Below are positions 21,186-28,873 of a stretch of 63,515 bases of DNA, piece by piece (the first letter of the stretch is position 1; every line of letters starts with the position of its first letter). The DNA is from a virus: positions 1 to 63,515 of IMG/VR virus record IMGVR_UViG_3300050343_000155. The stretch is one strand, 5' to 3'. The notes below the pieces were generated by a model, which ran no database searches, was not told where the DNA came from, and saw only the letters and a program-made list of their open reading frames with translations. A program made the position numbers and the translations under genes.

Positions 21186-22083
21186 TGTTGAGAGATTTGA
21201 GTTTCCTCAAGCTGGTCGACTTCCAAAACCAACTTAAGAGATAAAGAGTAAATGAAGAAGTCATAAGACTCCTTCTTCATATACTCTATCTCTACTCCAT
21301 TCAACAACGGTATTAGCTAGCTAATACTCCTACGTTGACTACCAATGACGATCCCTTAAGGGATTCAATGCGTTGGAGGAAAGCCCTCAGTTTCAGCCTC
21401 TTGAGCATCTCTTCTTGAAGAGATAGTTAACCTTCAGTATTGAAGGTTGTTATCTAACCTAAGAGGTTAGGGGGAGGATTGACAGCGGTCTCTCTTGAAC
21501 TACGTAGTAGTTTAGCTTCAAGCTGTTTCTAGCCAATCGGTCTTATTCCTTTGATTAGTAGTTAGTTAACTACAATCAACTCTTAACTTCGTAGAAGTTA
21601 GCTACTGACTTGGTTAGCCTAAAGGCTAAAAGTTCTGGCTAAAACCCCCTTGCATTATGCCTACGGGGTTTACGAGATTCGTTTCGGGTTCGAGGACACA
21701 ACGTTCATACGTATAAAAGAATCCCCAAGATCTGTATTACAGAGCCCTTTTTAAAGGCGGCTTATCAACTGAGTTATCAACGCGCTACCACTATATACTG
21801 TTTAAAAGGCTGTCACTTAATGACTTATAGGGTTTCGTTAAAGCATGTTGCTGACTTGACTTTGTAAGAAAAAAGTTGTAACTTCGCCAAAGCTTCACAG
21901 CGATAAGCTTCATATGATGTTTTAAACCTACGAGGCTGTCTTTAGGATTACTTATGTAAGTAATAAAACAGTAGCTACGGAGCGTCACTCAAACTAATCA
22001 AGTTGTAAAGGCGCAAAAACTGTCTTCATTCTCGAGAAGGGATCAAGAAATATATCAAACCTAAAAAGTAGTATATTTGCTTT
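21186..22083. other. Divergent intergenic region, candidate origin or control region
   Basis: No convincing gene is present in these 898 bp, which separate the leftward early genes from the rightward late genes. The left half (to about 21640) is a run of perfect hairpins. A GGGG/CCCC hairpin spans 21642-21671. At the right end the late promoter TATATTTG (22072-22079) sits beside a minus-strand TAGGTTTG-like box (opposite 22053-22060). Divergence of transcription plus strong secondary structure makes it the best place for an origin or master switch, but no iterons or DnaA boxes were identified by eye. Confidence 0.5.
22072..22083 (+). promoter_or_regulatory. Late promoter -7 box four bases before ATG
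   Basis: TATATTTG at 22072-22079 is followed by CTTT and the ATG at 22084. A start of transcription about 5 nt below the box would make the mRNA leaderless. No clear TTTG -33 element is seen. Confidence 0.65.
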
Positions 22084-22719
22084 ATGAGACCGACTAACAA
22101 AAAAGAACTAGGCTTAGCTAAGTCTGCTAAAGGAGGGCAGGGAGCTTCACGAATGGAGGACCTGCTAGAAAAGCTTTCTGATTACAAGAAAAGCCAGTAC
22201 GGAAACAAGTACAAAGCGGGTGGTAAGTTTCCAGATCTAACTGGTGACGGAAAGGTCACTATGGCTGACATTCTTAAAGGTAGAGGAGTTAAGTCTGGTA
22301 AGTTCGAACAAGGCGGCGAAGTAAAAGGCGATGGATACAGCATTAAGATCGCAGGACAATACGCCGTAGGGTCTATTAAGACAATCCCTGATTCTGGTCA
22401 ACAGTACGTTTCAATGGAGCTACCTGACGGAAAGGTTGTACCTGTGTTCGGAGACTGGGAGAGCTATGGTAATCCTAACAGAGAAGGATTGATTGAAGAC
22501 ATGGATTATAGGATCTTCCCATTGGGAGACGGAACCTATTCACTAGACACTGGGGAGATGGAGAGCGAAATGATGAGGGACGACAGCAGGAAAGTTGCTA
22601 TGGAAGCTCAGGGCGGCCAGGGAGCATCAAGAATGGAAGACCTTATGGAAAAGCTTAGCGACTACAAAGGAATGGGACAGTCTCCAAACGGAAGAATGCG
22701 ACCATATAAGCGACAATGA
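22084..22719 (+). CDS. Late protein with EF-hand-like motif and terminal repeats, 211 aa
   Basis: The segment GGQGASRMEDLLEKLSDYK occurs near the N-terminus (about residues 18-36) and again near the C-terminus (about 176-194). Between them lie GGKFPDLTGDGKVTMADILK, in which D-L-T-G-D-G-K-V-T resembles a dockerin/EF-hand calcium loop, and a strand-rich domain (YSIKIAGQYAVGSIKTIPDS). I recall the P-D-L-T-G-D-G-K-V-T phrase from marine phage structural proteins. A virion role is inferred from its place as the first late gene. It overlaps the next gene by 4 bp. Confidence 0.6.
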   Translation: MRPTNKKELGLAKSAKGGQGASRMEDLLEKLSDYKKSQYGNKYKAGGKFPDLTGDGKVTMADILKGRGVKSGKFEQGGEVKGDGYSIKIAGQYAVGSIKTIPDSGQQYVSMELPDGKVVPVFGDWESYGNPNREGLIEDMDYRIFPLGDGTYSLDTGEMESEMMRDDSRKVAMEAQGGQGASRMEDLMEKLSDYKGMGQSPNGRMRPYKRQ

Positions 22720-22934
22720 GAAAAGTAACAGACCCCAAAAAAAAGCTTGATAGTTATTCTGGGTGGACGACTGAAGCTAAAACGGCTAAAGAAGCTATGG
22801 CATTAGCCAGGGCAAAATCTCATAATATGACAGATAGGCTAGGGCCAACCACTGGAAGAGCCAAGCATAAGTTAGTTGCTATTACGGACCCAAAGACCAA
22901 GAAAACCTTCTATAGGGTTTATTCTAACAGGTAG
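22716..22934 (+). CDS. Hypothetical protein, 72 aa
   Basis: It is a basic protein (MRKVTDPKKKLDSYSGWTTE) with a KTAKEAMALARAKSHNM helix and a C-terminal strand pair ending FYRVYSNR. Its ATG overlaps the previous stop. No family recognised. A weak GTAGT/ACTAC hairpin follows the stop. Confidence 0.6.
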   Translation: MRKVTDPKKKLDSYSGWTTEAKTAKEAMALARAKSHNMTDRLGPTTGRAKHKLVAITDPKTKKTFYRVYSNR

Positions 22935-23009
22935 TGGGTAGTAAAAACTACTTCAACCCTAGGCTTAAGCGAATTAACCCTGCGTATATTGCAGAGAAAA
23001 ATAAATTCA

Positions 23010-23471
23010 ATGAGGTTAAGCAAAAATCTAACGCTAAAAGAAGTGGTGAAGTCAAACACCGCGACAAGAAAAGGGATTGACAACACCCCAGATAAGTGGA
23101 CCGTACACAACTTACAGGCCGTAGCGGACCATATCTTTCAGCCAGTGCGCGATCACTTCGGTGTACCCATCGGGGTTACCTCTGGATTTAGATCAAAAGA
23201 ACTAAACAAGGCGATAGGGGGGAGTAAATACTCTCAGCATATGATTGGGGAGGCCATTGATATAGACGCCGACATGTATGGGAAGGTGACTAACTCAGAG
23301 ATATTCGATTTCATAAAGAAGAACCTAGAGTGGGATCAGATGATCTGGGAGTTCGGGGATGACGAGAACCCTGCCTGGGTACACGTATCATTTAAAGAAG
23401 GCGGGAAAAACAGAAAACAACTCAAGAGAGCGTACCGAGACAGCAAGGGAGTTTATTATAAAGTGATTTAA
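23010..23471 (+). CDS. M15-family peptidase (Peptidase_M15_3), probable endolysin
   Basis: This 153-aa zinc peptidase probably cleaves peptide bonds of the cell wall at lysis. The zinc site is visible as SQHMIGEAIDID (H77 and D84, the S-x-H-x-x-G-x-A-x-D type motif) and WVHV (H125), with the upstream TSGFRSKELNKAIGGS loop. The frame opens with TTG at 22989, but the ATG at 23010 (MRLSKNLTLKE) fits the family's usual beginning. It is not next to the holin in linear order, but the region lies in the same late direction. No signal peptide is seen, so export would depend on the holin. Confidence 0.85.
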   Translation: MRLSKNLTLKEVVKSNTATRKGIDNTPDKWTVHNLQAVADHIFQPVRDHFGVPIGVTSGFRSKELNKAIGGSKYSQHMIGEAIDIDADMYGKVTNSEIFDFIKKNLEWDQMIWEFGDDENPAWVHVSFKEGGKNRKQLKRAYRDSKGVYYKVI

Positions 23472-23472
23472 C

Positions 23473-23484
23473 TATCTTTGCTCC
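23473..23484 (+). promoter_or_regulatory. Late promoter -7 box four bases before ATG
   Basis: TATCTTTG at 23473-23480, then CTCC and the ATG at 23485, overlapping the tail of the peptidase gene's 3' end. It implies a leaderless transcript. Confidence 0.6.
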
Positions 23485-24474
23485 ATGTTAGGATTAGGAG
23501 CAAACAAAACGGGAGCGTTAAATGTTGAGAGCGCAAACCCCACTATAGGTTTTGCTGTAGTGACGACAGCAGACACACCAACAGCTTCTTCGTCGGGAAC
23601 AGCAACCCTAAGTGGATCCTATACTGGATCAGGTGTAACTGAGGTAGGATTTGATTTTGGGGTTAATGTGGCTGGCTTCAGTGAGGTAACAGGTACTGAC
23701 AGTTCAGGTACTATTACAGCAAATGTATCAAATCTTTCAAGTCTTACTGAATACAAATACAGGGCATACGCTAAAAACTCACGAGGAAAAGCCGTGGGAT
23801 CCATTCAGACGTTTACTTCTGCTGAAGTAATAGCTGCTGCTGGGTCTCCATTCCATAACAGTTACGGAAACACACCCCTTTACGACTTTGAATTTAACTC
23901 TACCAACGAAATTTACGACTTTGTTTCGGATTTTACTGGTGGCAACCAATTTGCCGATATATCTCGTATTGCATCTATAACCGATGAAAATGGGGCAACT
24001 AGACAGAACGTTATGAAGGTACAAGTCTCTAATACTGGAGTGTTTGGATACCACTACGCTCATAGCCCTAACACCGAACTAGAAACCGTATGGTATCAAG
24101 GAAGCAACATTTATTACAAGAGTTATGCTGTTGAGATGTATGTTTTTATTCCCTCCGCTAACTCTCACATAAACACCATCGGACCATTTCAGTATGGTCT
24201 GGGCGCAGAGCGCTCGTTTACAAACACTTCTTTGAACAACAGCACCATTTCAGAGTATGGGGCCTCTGATGCGGGATCATGGAAAAGGGTTTTGTATGGC
24301 ACCGAAGATGACTTTACCACCGAGTTTGGACTACGAACCAGAGGCGGTGGCGGCGACGTTTCCAGTACTTACTTTGGCTTCGGCATCAGTACCAATGACC
24401 AGTCGGCTCCTGGCGATATAATTTACGTTTCGGACATAAAAATATACGCAAGAGAAACCACGGTTTCTTCTTAA
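23485..24474 (+). CDS. Fn3-like plus carbohydrate-binding-like virion protein, 329 aa
   Basis: Residues about 20-110 read like a fibronectin type III-type repeat (SSLTEYKYRAYAKNSRGKAV is the typical strand F-G region of Bacteroidota surface proteins). The C-terminal 200 residues are strand-rich with many aromatic residues (VEMYVFIPSANSHINTIGPF, YFGFGISTNDQSAPGDIIYV), like a jelly-roll binding module. It may be a decoration or host-attachment protein binding surface glycans. No signal peptide is present. The call is by appearance; a sequence search would settle it. Confidence 0.55.
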   Translation: MLGLGANKTGALNVESANPTIGFAVVTTADTPTASSSGTATLSGSYTGSGVTEVGFDFGVNVAGFSEVTGTDSSGTITANVSNLSSLTEYKYRAYAKNSRGKAVGSIQTFTSAEVIAAAGSPFHNSYGNTPLYDFEFNSTNEIYDFVSDFTGGNQFADISRIASITDENGATRQNVMKVQVSNTGVFGYHYAHSPNTELETVWYQGSNIYYKSYAVEMYVFIPSANSHINTIGPFQYGLGAERSFTNTSLNNSTISEYGASDAGSWKRVLYGTEDDFTTEFGLRTRGGGGDVSSTYFGFGISTNDQSAPGDIIYVSDIKIYARETTVSS

Positions 24475-24890
24475 AGTGAGTTATAAAAACGCTGCACCGC
24501 TAGCCTACCTTTCTGCGTCATCGCATAGCGAACTCTGTAGTTATATTTTGTCTCATCACGGAACAAGTGATCCTCTAGAGTCTGGGACGGTGTAAGCTTA
24601 TCAAAGTGTTTATATAGATAACCACTAGACACAAGTGGGTATATCATTCTATCGGCTAGGTTCTTCTTGTACATCCCGTAGTTCTCTGCCGCCCACGATA
24701 TAGTAAAGAACTCCAAATCGTAAAGGAACAGCATTAGCTGTAGATACGACCTGGTTAGATCTGGATTGCTCTCTAGGAATTCATCTGTAGCGCCGCGTAA
24801 GTTCTTTAAGTAGTTGTTCTTTACGTACTTATCTGGTAGCTTCGAAACCTCTCTAAAGAGCCTCGTCTTTTTAACGGTTGACTTGGGCAT
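24471..24890 (-). CDS. Winged-helix DNA-binding-like protein, 139 aa, antisense within the late region
   Basis: This is the only minus-strand gene among the late genes. A basic N-terminus (MPKSTVKKTRLFREVSKLPD) is followed by YLQLMLFLYDLEFFTISWAA, a recognition-helix-like YGMYKKNLADRMIYPLVSSG, and YNYRVRYAMTQKGRLAVQRF, the strand-turn-helix end typical of MarR/PadR-like winged helices. It could regulate the late genes: it overlaps the end of the gene to its left by 4 bp and faces the promoter of the gene to its right. Function is inferred from fold appearance. Confidence 0.6.
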   Translation of the reverse strand: MPKSTVKKTRLFREVSKLPDKYVKNNYLKNLRGATDEFLESNPDLTRSYLQLMLFLYDLEFFTISWAAENYGMYKKNLADRMIYPLVSSGYLYKHFDKLTPSQTLEDHLFRDETKYNYRVRYAMTQKGRLAVQRFYNSL

Positions 24891-24903
24891 GCGTATTGTG
24901 TCG

Positions 24904-24930
24904 TATATTTGACTTAAACAAATTTACATC
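24904..24930 (+). promoter_or_regulatory. Late promoter upstream of the 98-aa gene
   Basis: TATATTTG at 24904-24911 with a TTG about 19 bp upstream, 19 nt before the ATG at 24931. It lies just behind the start of the antisense winged-helix gene, so that protein could control it. Confidence 0.6.
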
Positions 24931-25227
24931 ATGGACCCGAAAGACACCCTCTTCTTTGCCGAAATGTATTCCCTCGTCAAAAAGATGGAGGAGACAATTG
25001 ATGAGTTCGAAATGAAAGATCGCACCTTGGCCTCTATAGTAGTAGGAGTTATAGACTTTGACTCAGTTGAGGAGGGTGATGAGAGCGCAGAGATGAAAAC
25101 AATGTACAGCTTTAACCTAGAAAGTAGGGCGGAGTTAGACACACTAAAAGAAGTAATGGATAGCGCATATCAAGAAAACGATTCATTAGACGACCTCTTG
25201 GGTGATTTGGGCATATCCCTAAACTAA
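24931..25227 (+). CDS. Hypothetical acidic protein, 98 aa
   Basis: It begins MDPKDTLFFAEMYSLVKKME and is acidic, with a VVGVIDFDSVEEGDESAEMK strand-turn and a helical C-terminus. No family recognised. It is the first gene of a short module that leads into the co-chaperonin-like gene and terminase. Confidence 0.6.
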   Translation: MDPKDTLFFAEMYSLVKKMEETIDEFEMKDRTLASIVVGVIDFDSVEEGDESAEMKTMYSFNLESRAELDTLKEVMDSAYQENDSLDDLLGDLGISLN

Positions 25228-25228
25228 A

Positions 25229-25465
25229 ATGGAAGGACTTATTAGAAAGATTGTCGTCGGCAAGGAACCCAAAGACGGCATGGCTTATTATATCGGCATG
25301 AAAGCTGGCCGAGGTGTTGTATCCGCTATACTAGAAGATGAACATCACCTGCATAAGTTTGGCAAGAAGAGATATCTTGTATATATTGAGAACGATGAAG
25401 GTACCTTGCTGTGGAAATCCATAGACGAGATGCCCTGTATGCTTGAATTTGACTTGAATTTTTAA
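25229..25465 (+). CDS. Hypothetical protein, 78 aa
   Basis: It begins MEGLIRKIVVGKEPKDGMAY and has a strand-rich core (YIGMKAGRGVVSAILEDEHH, RYLVYIENDEGTLLWKSID). It starts one base after the previous stop. No recognised family. Confidence 0.6.
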   Translation: MEGLIRKIVVGKEPKDGMAYYIGMKAGRGVVSAILEDEHHLHKFGKKRYLVYIENDEGTLLWKSIDEMPCMLEFDLNF

Positions 25466-25468
25466 TTG

Positions 25469-26053
25469 ATGAGGACATTTGACTTATTTATTGTAAAGCT
25501 AGATAAACAGCTTGATGATAAGATCACGACCCCTGGAGGTCTTGAGCTTTTTATAGACACTAAATTTAATGAGTTTGAAAACAGAATCCAAGAAGGCCCC
25601 GTTGTGGCGGCGCCTTTCAAACACGATACAGGGGTTGAAGTTGGGGACACTCTTTACTTCCACCACCTCGTGGTTCTTAACGAAGGCCAGGTACTTACTG
25701 GAGAGCCTAATCACTATACTGTTCGCTTTGATCCAGAGCATACTATTAATAATCAGGCTATTGCTTATAAAAACCAGCACACTGGGGATATACGCCCTCT
25801 TGCGGGTTGGAGCCTTCTTGAGCCAGTCGAAGAAGAGGAGGTTCAAGAGTCGGACACTATCGAATTGGTTAAACTATCAGAGGTCCCTGTCACAAAAGGT
25901 CGTGTCGCGTTTGAGGCTCCTTGGATTGATGAGATAGGAGCTAAAGCGGGTGACATAGTTGGATTTCGCAAGAACATGGACTATCGAGTTAACATTGATG
26001 GTAAGGAGTATTACCGAACCCGCGCAGAAGACCTGCTATATGTCGAAATCTAA
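25469..26053 (+). CDS. GroES-like co-chaperonin with two barrel domains, 194 aa
   Basis: The protein reads like two GroES/Cpn10 barrels in tandem. The first has KITTPGGLELFID, QEGPVVAAPFKHDTGVEVGD and TLYFHHLVV (the G-V-x-V-G-D-x-x-Y-F pattern of GroES), then a loop and IRPLAGWSLLEPV; the second has GRVAFEAPWIDEIGAKAGDI and VGFRKNMDYRVNIDG. Phage co-chaperonins such as T4 gp31 replace host GroES to fold capsid protein. It sits just before the terminase module. The ATG at 25469 is used; a TTG precedes it. The fold call is by pattern and moderately secure. Confidence 0.65.
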   Translation: MRTFDLFIVKLDKQLDDKITTPGGLELFIDTKFNEFENRIQEGPVVAAPFKHDTGVEVGDTLYFHHLVVLNEGQVLTGEPNHYTVRFDPEHTINNQAIAYKNQHTGDIRPLAGWSLLEPVEEEEVQESDTIELVKLSEVPVTKGRVAFEAPWIDEIGAKAGDIVGFRKNMDYRVNIDGKEYYRTRAEDLLYVEI

Positions 26054-26330
26054 ATTCACTACTGTAAGCGCCGCTATAAGACTCATGCAAAGCATGGAGA
26101 TAGCCATCAATAATATGATCGAGGAAGTCAAGAAGCCAGTAGACCCCGAAGCAGGTGGCTCTGCGCGTAAGGCCGAGCTCCAATCCATAAAGCAAACTGC
26201 TATTGACTGTAAAGAGCTTTTGGTGGAGCGCCAGAGGCTAGAACAAATGGTTAAAGAACTAAACGACAATGGAGAAATCGAAAAAGACAAAGACTACTCA
26301 GGAGGATTCGCAGAGCGATTCTCAAAATAA
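26040..26330 (+). CDS. Hypothetical helical protein, 96 aa
   Basis: It begins MSKSKFTTVSAAIRLMQSME and is helical throughout with a coiled-coil-like end (LLVERQRLEQMVKELNDNGE). The ATG at 26040 overlaps the previous gene by 14 bp; a longer frame from 25959 reads inside that gene and is rejected. It could be a small packaging-associated protein, judging only from position two genes before the terminase. Confidence 0.6.
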   Translation: MSKSKFTTVSAAIRLMQSMEIAINNMIEEVKKPVDPEAGGSARKAELQSIKQTAIDCKELLVERQRLEQMVKELNDNGEIEKDKDYSGGFAERFSK

Positions 26331-26421
26331 CCCAAGCGGACTTGTATATTGGGATGACTATGATTTTGAAAACCAAACAGTTACAAGCGGTCACTTAGAG
26401 GTTAACTATACGCCCTCGTAG
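26269..26421 (+). CDS. Hypothetical protein, 50 aa, ending inside the tRNA gene
   Basis: It begins MEKSKKTKTTQEDSQSDSQN and continues GLVYWDDYDFENQTVTSGHL. The ATG lies within the end of the previous gene (62-bp overlap) and the TAG is formed by bases 8-10 of the tRNA. The YWDDYDFEN stretch looks like a genuine coding sequence and the position would otherwise be a gap. Confidence 0.45.
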   Translation: MEKSKKTKTTQEDSQSDSQNNPSGLVYWDDYDFENQTVTSGHLEVNYTPS

Positions 26422-26488
26422 CTCAGCTGGATAGAGCAACAGCCTTCTAAGCTGTGGGTCCTAGGTTCGAGTCCTAGCGGGGGTACCA
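26412..26488 (+). tRNA. tRNA-Arg (anticodon UCU), CCA encoded
   Basis: A complete cloverleaf is present: acceptor GCCCTCG/CGGGGGT (one G-U pair), D-arm GCTC/GAGC, anticodon arm ACAGC-CTTCTAA-GCTGT giving anticodon TCT, T-arm CTAGG-TTCGAGT-CCTAG, discriminator A and a 3' CCA. It is located directly upstream of the terminase module on the late strand. It would read AGA codons, which are frequent in the late genes here. Confidence 0.95.
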
Positions 26489-26503
26489 ATTAAATTAAAA
26501 ACC

Positions 26504-26692
26504 ATGCCTGATCTTATTTGCCAGAAATGTAAAGCAGAGAAATCTGTGAGAAGCCTCACTATGAAGTTTAAAAACGGTAGTGTTTACTACCCTGAAGGCC
26601 AATGCGAATGTGGTGAACAAATGGAGATTAAAAACCCTAAAGAAGGTGTACCTTCGCTGGGGAGAATGAACTCACACGGACAGAGTTATTGA
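26504..26692 (+). CDS. Small zinc-ribbon protein upstream of terminase, 62 aa
   Basis: It has C-x2-C (LICQKCKAEK) and C-x-C (EGQCECGEQM) knuckles that could bind one zinc ion, and ends LGRMNSHGQSY. Its stop overlaps the terminase ATG (TGATG), so the two are translationally coupled. Small zinc proteins directly before the large terminase recur in Bacteroidota phages and could act as or with a small terminase; that is inference. Confidence 0.65.
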   Translation: MPDLICQKCKAEKSVRSLTMKFKNGSVYYPEGQCECGEQMEIKNPKEGVPSLGRMNSHGQSY

Positions 26693-28828
26693 TGTCTAGT
26701 TTAATCGACATAAAAGGTTATGAAGCTAAGGGGATTAAGATCGACCCTAACGGTACAGAAGGAGAAACTATCGAGCTCCACGGGTTACTCGTGGTACTAC
26801 CGAAGAAACCGCGCAAATCGGAAATTCTCTTCCATAACCAACCAAAGAAGTTGCAGCTGTGGAAACGCATTCCTATGCCAGAGGAGATGCGTAGGATACG
26901 CAGTATGGATGAGTGGTTCGAAAAGCCTGCCGAGTTTCGGAACAAGTTTCGTTCTTACATCGAACAAGAGTTTCAGCGTAGGCGTGACGGTGTATGGTTT
27001 TACAATAATGGGGAACCTACGTATATTACAGGGAGACACTATATGTTTCTACAATGGTCTAAAATTGATATCGGATACCCATCATACCTTGCTTTCCAAA
27101 AAGACATCTTTACTCACATGGCTGCTTGTGAAGCTGATCCTCGTTGTTTCGGTCAGCTTTATACTAAGTGCCGTCGTTCTGGCTACACTAATGTATGCTC
27201 TGCTGTCCTGGTGGACGAAGCTAGTCAAGTTAAAGAGAAGCTTCTTGGCATACAGTCGAAGACTGGTAAAGACTCGCAGGAGAACATATTCATGAAGAAG
27301 GTGGTTGCGATCTTTCGTAGCTACCCATTCTTCTTCAAGCCAATCCAGGACGGTACCACAAACCCTCGTATGGAGCTGGCGTTTCGTGAACCATCTAAGC
27401 GTATCACGAAAAACAACAAGACTTCTCAGATTGGTGACGCCCTTAACTCGGTTATAAACTGGAAGAACACCACCAATAACGCATATGACGGCGAGAAGCT
27501 GCACATGCTGTACCTCGATGAGGCTGGTAAGTGGGAAAAACCCACTGACATCAGGGAGGCCTGGAGGATTGAACGTACTTGCTTGATTGTAGGTAAGAGA
27601 GTAGTTGGTAAAGCCCTTGTGGGGAGTACGGTAAACCCTATGAACAAAGGGGGCGAAGAGTATAGAGAATTGTGGGCTGACTCTGACCCCAACGAAAGAA
27701 ACCAGAACGGAAGAACTAGGTCTGGACTGTACAGAATATTCATTCCAGCCTATGACGCGCTTTGGAGGGCTTTTTCGATATTTACGGTAATGCTGTTGTT
27801 GAGGACCCCTCCCAAAGCACACACATACAGGGTATAGACGGGGAGGTCCTATCGATCAAGGCAGCAAGACCTATCTCAAGAACGAGCGCAGCTCTTTTAA
27901 GAATGACCCCTCTGAGCTAAATGAGATTATTAGGCAGTTCCCTTTCACTGAGGACGAAGCGTTTAGAGATAGTATCGAGGGCAGTCTATTTAATATAGGT
28001 AAGATCTACCAACAAATAGAGTTTAATGAAGATATGTTTCCTAATCCAGTAGTAAAGGGTAACTTCATATGGAGAAAGAAAGACGAAGAGGTTGTGTTCT
28101 CTCCAGATCCAAATGGTAGGTTTAGGGTATCCTGGATGCCACCTGATCATCTAAGAAATCAGAAAAAAGACGAGAGAGGGAAAAAGATAGCCCCTAACGG
28201 GCATGTCGGTGTTGGAGGGGTCGATTCGTATGACTTAGACGCTACAGTTGACGGAAGGGGCTCTAAAGGCGCTCTACACATGTACAATAAGTTCAGCATG
28301 GATGCCCCTGCTAATATGTTCGTAGTGGAATACGCTTCTCGTCCTGACCTAGCTAGCATCTTTTATGAGGATGTCTTGATGTGTGCTTTCTTTTACGGGT
28401 ATCCTTTACTTGTAGAGAACAATAAGTACGGTATCGTAAGGTACTTTGAATCAAGAGGTTACGACGGTTACTTAATGGACCGACCTGACTTCCTTAAGAC
28501 AGGAAACTCCTCGGTGAATGTAAGAACCAAGGGAATACCATCTAACTCACAGGATGTGATACAGTCTCACGCCCAGGCTATCGAGGCATACATACACGAT
28601 CACGTAGGCATAAAGGCTGAGACTGAGGAGTTTGGTAACATGTACTTCAACCGAACTCTAGAGGATTGGATTGCATATAAGATAGATAAGCGTACTAAGT
28701 TTGACTTGACTATTAGTTCTGGTCTAGCGCTTCTAGGTGCTCAGAAAGCAAAGAAAGAAAAGATTGTATCCGACTTCAAAGACAAGAAGTTTTTCAGGAC
28801 TCACAAGCCAAAAGCTTGGCACTTCTAG
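26692..28828 (+). CDS. terL: Large terminase subunit, with two apparent one-base deletions
   Basis: This gene encodes the packaging motor ATPase and nuclease, about 712 aa if repaired. The ATPase part shows an arginine-containing Walker A-like CRRSGYTNVCSAV and Walker B HMLYLDEAGKW. The nuclease part has VGGVDSYDLDATV, a NNKYGIVRYFESRGYDG segment and later acidic residues. The open frame breaks after PAYDALW; restoring one G at about 27764 gives DALWEGFFDIYGNAVVEDP. It breaks again at about 27843-27846; restoring one G gives DGEGPIDQGSKTYLKNERSS, and the last frame runs on to 28828. Both losses are in G runs. The ATG at 26692 is used. An essential gene with two such breaks 80 bp apart suggests sequencing errors or a dead variant. 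Confidence 0.85.
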
Positions 28829-28834
28829 TTTTAC

Positions 28835-28873
28835 TATATTTGCATTGAGTTATAAGAACTCTACTCATTGCAG
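28835..28873 (+). promoter_or_regulatory. Late promoter and leader of the portal gene
   Basis: TATATTTG at 28835-28842 lies 31 nt before the ATG at 28874. The leader contains a perfect GAGTT/AACTC hairpin (28847-28861). A TTGG about 16 bp above the box may be a degenerate -33 element. Confidence 0.55.

Larger units (their letters stand above)
20162..21964. repeat. Hairpin-dense region: dozens of different perfect short palindromes
   Basis: From about 20162 to 21640 a perfect inverted repeat with a 7-9 bp arm and a loop of 0-5 bases occurs roughly every 50 bp, through both coding and noncoding DNA. Examples: 20624-20642, 20699-20715, 20729-20744, 20790-20806, 20844-20860, 20869-20886, 20983-21000, 21006-21025, 21038-21054, 21097-21114, 21120-21137, 21310-21327, 21351-21364, 21407-21424, 21429-21448, 21454-21470, 21558-21573 and 21584-21600. 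A long imperfect hairpin of about 22 bp spans 21237-21293. Arm sequences differ from one hairpin to the next, so it is structure, not sequence, that repeats. A sparser tail (21948-21963) follows. Confidence 0.85.

Noticed and set aside
21685-21700. GGGTTCGAGG, resembling a tRNA T-loop
   Set aside because: No matching stem or acceptor arm is found nearby.
21791-21988. A 65-aa minus-strand open frame in the divergent region
   Set aside because: It has no start context, no overlap with neighbours and a composition like the surrounding noncoding AT-rich DNA.
27082-27822. A 246-aa open frame on the minus strand
   Set aside because: It is antisense to the terminase ATPase domain and extends through the frameshift; codon pattern and motifs support the plus-strand gene.
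27837-28034. An intron or intein separating two terminase pieces
   Set aside because: The sequence between the pieces continues to encode terminase in shifted frames with no inserted segment, so single-base losses explain it.
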